Shown: in pieces, positions 61,585-64,000 of the stretch
Layout of the letters: the number at the start of each line of letters is the position of its first letter
How positions within the stretch are numbered: position 1 is the first letter of the stretch
NCBI RefSeq assembly: GCF_016615815.1
Contig: NZ_CP067112.1
Span: 2,294,001-2,358,000, forward strand
DNA: 64,000 nt
Direction of reading: 5' to 3'
DNA from: Luteimonas sp. MC1572
Lineage (GTDB): Bacteria; Pseudomonadota; Gammaproteobacteria; Xanthomonadales; Xanthomonadaceae
Made by a program: the position numbers and the translations under genes
Notes under the pieces: model-generated
The model's database searches: none
What the model saw: only the letters and a program-made list of their open reading frames with translations
Told to the model about the DNA's origin: nothing

Positions 61585-62975
61585 GAGCGAATCCTCGTGC
61601 CCGTTGTCGTGCACGCACCCGAACTCCGAAGATCTTTAATCAGCGCGTTTCCTATCGCCTCCCGGTCAGACTGATTGCCAAAGTCAATCGCGCGCCCAAG
61701 GCCCTTCTCTACTCCGTCAAGAACCCTGTTATACGCCCTGTCTGCGGGATGACTGCCAGCAACCCATCGCGCACCGAAACTGGAGTTGATGGATTCAGTT
61801 ATACGATTTCGCTGCTCAGTTGGCAGTGCGTCCAGCGCCGCTTGAACAGCTGTCTGCTCCATGCTTACAAGCTTGGCATCGAGTCCCGGCCCTGACAGGG
61901 AGCCGTTGCGAATCTGCGAGTATGTCTTGGCGTTGAGGGAGTACAGTGCGCTGCTAACGCCATCCAGGAACTGATTCGCCTCCGGATTGATGCCACCACC
62001 CATACGTCCGGCGAACCTGACTCCAGGGATGTCCCTGTTAGCTAGATACTCAACAGTCAGTGCCGCAGCTCCAAAGAAGCGCGTTGAGCCTGCTGCACCG
62101 CGATCGAAAGCCCTATATATGTCGCGCCTCATGCAATAGACGCTGTCGCTGTTCGCGACGACACACCTACGACCATCCGGATCGATATTGGTGTACGGAT
62201 TGTTGTTGGCATACCGATACCGATGGAACTGCCCCACCGGGTCGCTGTGCGCGGTGACGGGATCAACGCTGAGGAACAGTCCGATCCCCGGATCGTAATA
62301 GCGCTGCTGCATATACGTCAGCCCCGTCGCCCGGTCCTCGACGTGCCCCGTGTAGCCAGGGCGATCGTTGCCGGTGCTCGCCGAGGGGCTCAATTGCTTG
62401 CCATAGGGCTCGTACTCCGTCCGCTCCACCAGCCCACCGGCCTCGTTGGTCACCGCCACGGGGCTGCCCAGCGCGTCGGTGTGCTGGTACTTCACCACGG
62501 CCGTACCGCCCCCGATCGGCACCTCACGCTGCGCGACCAGGCTGCCGGCCAGGTACACGTGGTCGGTCTCCTTCATCTGCCCGGTGCGGGTGTTCTGCTG
62601 GTACAGCAGTTGTCCGTTCTGCCCGTACTGCGAAAACACCACGCCGGTCGCGAAGTTCATCGCCAGGATGCGCCGGCCTTGGTCGTCGTAGCGGTAGCGC
62701 TCCACGCCCATCACCTCGCGCAGGCGGTTGCCGTAGTCGAAGTCGTAGTTGGCCTCGTTCTTGAACTGCACGTTGCCCTGCAGGTCGTAGCCCAGGGCGG
62801 TGGTCGCCGCGCCGTTGCTGCAGGTGGTCGCGCCGGTGCGCACGAACGCCAGGCGGTTGCTGGCGTCGTAGCAGTACAGGTCGTCGCGCCCGGGCGCCTT
62901 GACCCGCACCAGGTTGTCCAGGGTGTCGTAGGCGTACGCGGCGCCGCCCGGGTACATCGGCGAGGTGGCTCCCAC
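61578..62975 (-). CDS. Rhs-repeat core protein with C-terminal toxin-like domain, 5'-truncated
   Basis: 465 codons from GTG 62975; YD-repeat homology continues upstream in frame (RTTRTLVYDDLDRL) to about 63060 but no start codon exists there and the universal stress protein stop is only ~30 nt further. Full Rhs/WapA proteins of this group are well over 1000 residues, so most of the gene is missing. The kept part has typical core motifs (YDTLDNLVRVKAPGRDDLYC, YEPYGKQLSP, QRYYDPGIGLFLSVDP, NPYTNIDPDGR at residue 269). Residues 270-465 are a unique domain (LDALPTEQRNRITESINSSF, WVAGSHPADRAYNRVLDGVE) of unknown activity, the likely toxin. Without a start region or export domains it may be a reservoir cassette rather than an active effector. 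Confidence 0.75.
   Translation of the reverse strand: MGATSPMYPGGAAYAYDTLDNLVRVKAPGRDDLYCYDASNRLAFVRTGATTCSNGAATTALGYDLQGNVQFKNEANYDFDYGNRLREVMGVERYRYDDQGRRILAMNFATGVVFSQYGQNGQLLYQQNTRTGQMKETDHVYLAGSLVAQREVPIGGGTAVVKYQHTDALGSPVAVTNEAGGLVERTEYEPYGKQLSPSASTGNDRPGYTGHVEDRATGLTYMQQRYYDPGIGLFLSVDPVTAHSDPVGQFHRYRYANNNPYTNIDPDGRRCVVANSDSVYCMRRDIYRAFDRGAAGSTRFFGAAALTVEYLANRDIPGVRFAGRMGGGINPEANQFLDGVSSALYSLNAKTYSQIRNGSLSGPGLDAKLVSMEQTAVQAALDALPTEQRNRITESINSSFGARWVAGSHPADRAYNRVLDGVEKGLGRAIDFGNQSDREAIGNALIKDLRSSGACTTTGTRIRSC
62169..62335 (-). repeat. First copy of the 3' Rhs-core segment
   Basis: Same-orientation partner of 60970-61131; see that entry. The two copies bracket the first toxin-like domain and its putative immunity gene. 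Confidence 0.75.
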
Positions 62976-63088
62976 CAGCCGGTCGAGGTCGTCGTAGACC
63001 AGGGTGCGCGTGGTGCGGCCGCCTTGGCCGACGGCCAGGTCGCTGATCTCGCCCCGGCCGCGACGCGCGCCAGCCGCTCTGCCCCGCG

Positions 63089-63541
63089 TCAGCGGGCCGG
63101 CGGCTTGCGGTACACCAGCACCGGGATGGTCGAGTACGTCAGTACCTTGAGCGTTTCGCTGCCGAGCATCAGCGCGCCGATGCCGCGGCGGCCGTGGGAG
63201 GCCATCGCGATCAGGTCGCAGCCATCGTCACTGGCGGCTTCGATGATCGCGCGGTACGGCGCGTCGTTTTCCACCAGGCGCGTCCGGCATGGCACACCGA
63301 GGGCGCTTGCACGCGTCTCGGCTTCGCGCAGGCGGCGCGTGCCCTCCTCCTTCGCACTCTCGGCATACGTGGCGCGGCTGTCGACCAGCTGGGCGCCACT
63401 GATGGCGAAGACCTGGAACGGCTCGGTCACGGTCAGGAAGGTGACCGACGCGCCGATGCCCTTGGCAAAGGCCAGGCCCTGCTCGATTGCCGCAAGGGAG
63501 AGTTCCGAACCATCGGTCGGGATCAGGATCCGCTTGTACAT
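63089..63541 (-). CDS. UspA-family universal stress protein
   Basis: A 150-residue Usp with MYKRILIPTDGSELSLAAIE at the start and the ATP-binding signature SHGRRGIGALMLGSET near the end. ATG 63541 follows AGGAG by seven bases. Its leader carries a FNR/Dnr-like palindrome and an inverted repeat that covers the Shine-Dalgarno, pointing to oxygen- or nitrate-linked control as for several Pseudomonas usp genes. Its stop almost touches the truncated Rhs gene. Confidence 0.93.
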   Translation of the reverse strand: MYKRILIPTDGSELSLAAIEQGLAFAKGIGASVTFLTVTEPFQVFAISGAQLVDSRATYAESAKEEGTRRLREAETRASALGVPCRTRLVENDAPYRAIIEAASDDGCDLIAMASHGRRGIGALMLGSETLKVLTYSTIPVLVYRKPPAR

Positions 63542-63545
63542 GGCA

Positions 63546-63589
63546 TTTCTCCTGTGGTCGTCCCAGCGTGCTCCGCCCCACAGGAGAAA
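63546..63589 (-). promoter_or_regulatory. 12-bp inverted repeat covering the usp ribosome binding site
   Basis: TTTCTCCTGTGG (63546-63557) and CCACAGGAGAAA (63578-63589) are perfect complements separated by 20 nt. In a transcript starting upstream, the AGGAG Shine-Dalgarno of usp would be locked in the stem. Confidence 0.6.
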
Positions 63590-63592
63590 ACG

Positions 63593-63606
63593 TTGACCCA
63601 GGTCAA
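63593..63606 (-). promoter_or_regulatory. FNR/Dnr-like operator upstream of usp
   Basis: TTGACCCAGGTCAA, a perfect TTGAC-N4-GTCAA palindrome close to the FNR/Anr/Dnr consensus (TTGAT-N4-ATCAA), centred 58 nt before the usp start codon. The position suits an activator site, but the -10 region at the expected distance is poor. Confidence 0.55.
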
Positions 63607-63629
63607 GCCAGGTCGTGGCGCCGGTTCGG

Positions 63630-64000
63630 TCAGGCCGCTTCGTAGAGGGCCAGCAGCGCGGACTCGGCCTCCGACAGGCGGGCGGCCAGCGCGGCGCGGC
63701 GCTGGGCGGCGTCGGCCACGCGGTTGGACGCATCGGCGCCGGCGTGGAAACCGGGATCGGCCAGGCAGGCGTCGATGGCCGCGATGTCGGCTTCCAGCGT
63801 CGCCACCTGGGCTTCGGCCTGCGCCAGCTTGTGCGGGTTGACCTTGGCCCTGGGTTGCGCCGGCGGGGGCGCCGGCGGTGCGGGCGGTGCCGCTGCAGCC
63901 CCTGCCGCCGGCCGCACGTCCTGCGGCCGCGAACGCAGCCACGCCGCGTATTCGTCGAGGTCGCCGTCGAACGGCGTGACCACGCCTTCGGCGACGCGCC
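63630..64000 (-). CDS. ABC-F family ATPase, C-terminal end (cut by window edge)
   Basis: The last ~123 codons of a minus-strand gene entering from the right. GVVTPFDGDLDEYAAWL is the end of the second ATPase domain of Uup/YheS-type ABC-F proteins; an Ala/Pro linker and a C-terminal coiled coil (KLAQAEAQVATLEADIAAID ... LSEAESALLALYEAA) follow. Such proteins act on ribosomes; the sub-family is probably YheS-like but cannot be fixed from this end. Confidence 0.8.
   Translation of the reverse strand, partial: RVAEGVVTPFDGDLDEYAAWLRSRPQDVRPAAGAAAAPPAPPAPPPAQPRAKVNPHKLAQAEAQVATLEADIAAIDACLADPGFHAGADASNRVADAAQRRAALAARLSEAESALLALYEAA

Noticed and set aside
62223..63596. A 457-codon plus-strand frame across Rhs and usp.
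   Set aside because: Antisense to two recognisable proteins and composed of mixed low-complexity sequence.

Overview
This is a high-GC (about 68-70% by eye) chromosomal window from a gammaproteobacterium, most likely Xanthomonadaceae (Lysobacter/Luteimonas/Thermomonas type). I infer this from the pilGHIJ-chpA order without pilK, the gshB/tonB neighbours, the kup gene inside the ruv cluster, and the WapA-like Rhs core. No plasmid, phage or CRISPR hallmark is present, and most genes are ordinary core genes. Nearly every codon position is GC-rich, so long spurious open frames run antisense to most real genes.

Layout. 1-11.1 kb (minus): the twitching-motility chemosensory operon pilG-pilH-pilI-pilJ-chpA-chpB (chpB runs off the left edge), with a good sigma-70 promoter before pilG. 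Divergent from it are gshB and a TonB3-like gene. 13.1-19.6 kb (minus): an accessory signal peptidase I, tsaB, a DinG/YoaA helicase, a TPR lipoprotein and mrcB (PBP1b). 19.8-32.8 kb: a two-domain glycosyltransferase, a membrane-anchored repeat protein, relA, a small secreted protein, hrpA, dps and recQ.

32.9-40.9 kb is an accessory block. It holds a minus-strand operon (glycosyltransferase, glf, a glycosidase-family-1/RmlD fusion) and a plus-strand stress cassette (manganese catalase, Zn-alcohol dehydrogenase, YciE-like protein). The block ends at the 3' side of a tRNA-Lys gene, next to imperfect 23-bp direct repeats and a terminator: the place and look of an old integration site.

40.9-56.4 kb (minus) is the block aspS-yebC-ruvC-ruvA-(kup)-ruvB-ybgC-tolQRAB-pal-cpoB-queE-queC-tRNA-Lys, conserved across gammaproteobacteria. 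Many of its genes overlap by 4 nt and are probably co-translated. It joins Holliday-junction processing, the Tol-Pal envelope machine and queuosine synthesis.

56.5-63.1 kb is the least ordinary part. It has a large secreted protein of unknown function, a lipoprotein, a fragment of an IS3-type transposase gene, an orphan Rhs C-terminal cassette with a degenerate zinc-protease-like motif, a four-helix membrane protein that is probably an immunity protein, and an Rhs gene whose 5' part is missing and which abuts a universal stress protein gene. That uspA-type gene has an FNR/Dnr-like box and a 12-bp inverted repeat that includes its ribosome binding site. The window ends inside an ABC-F ATPase gene.
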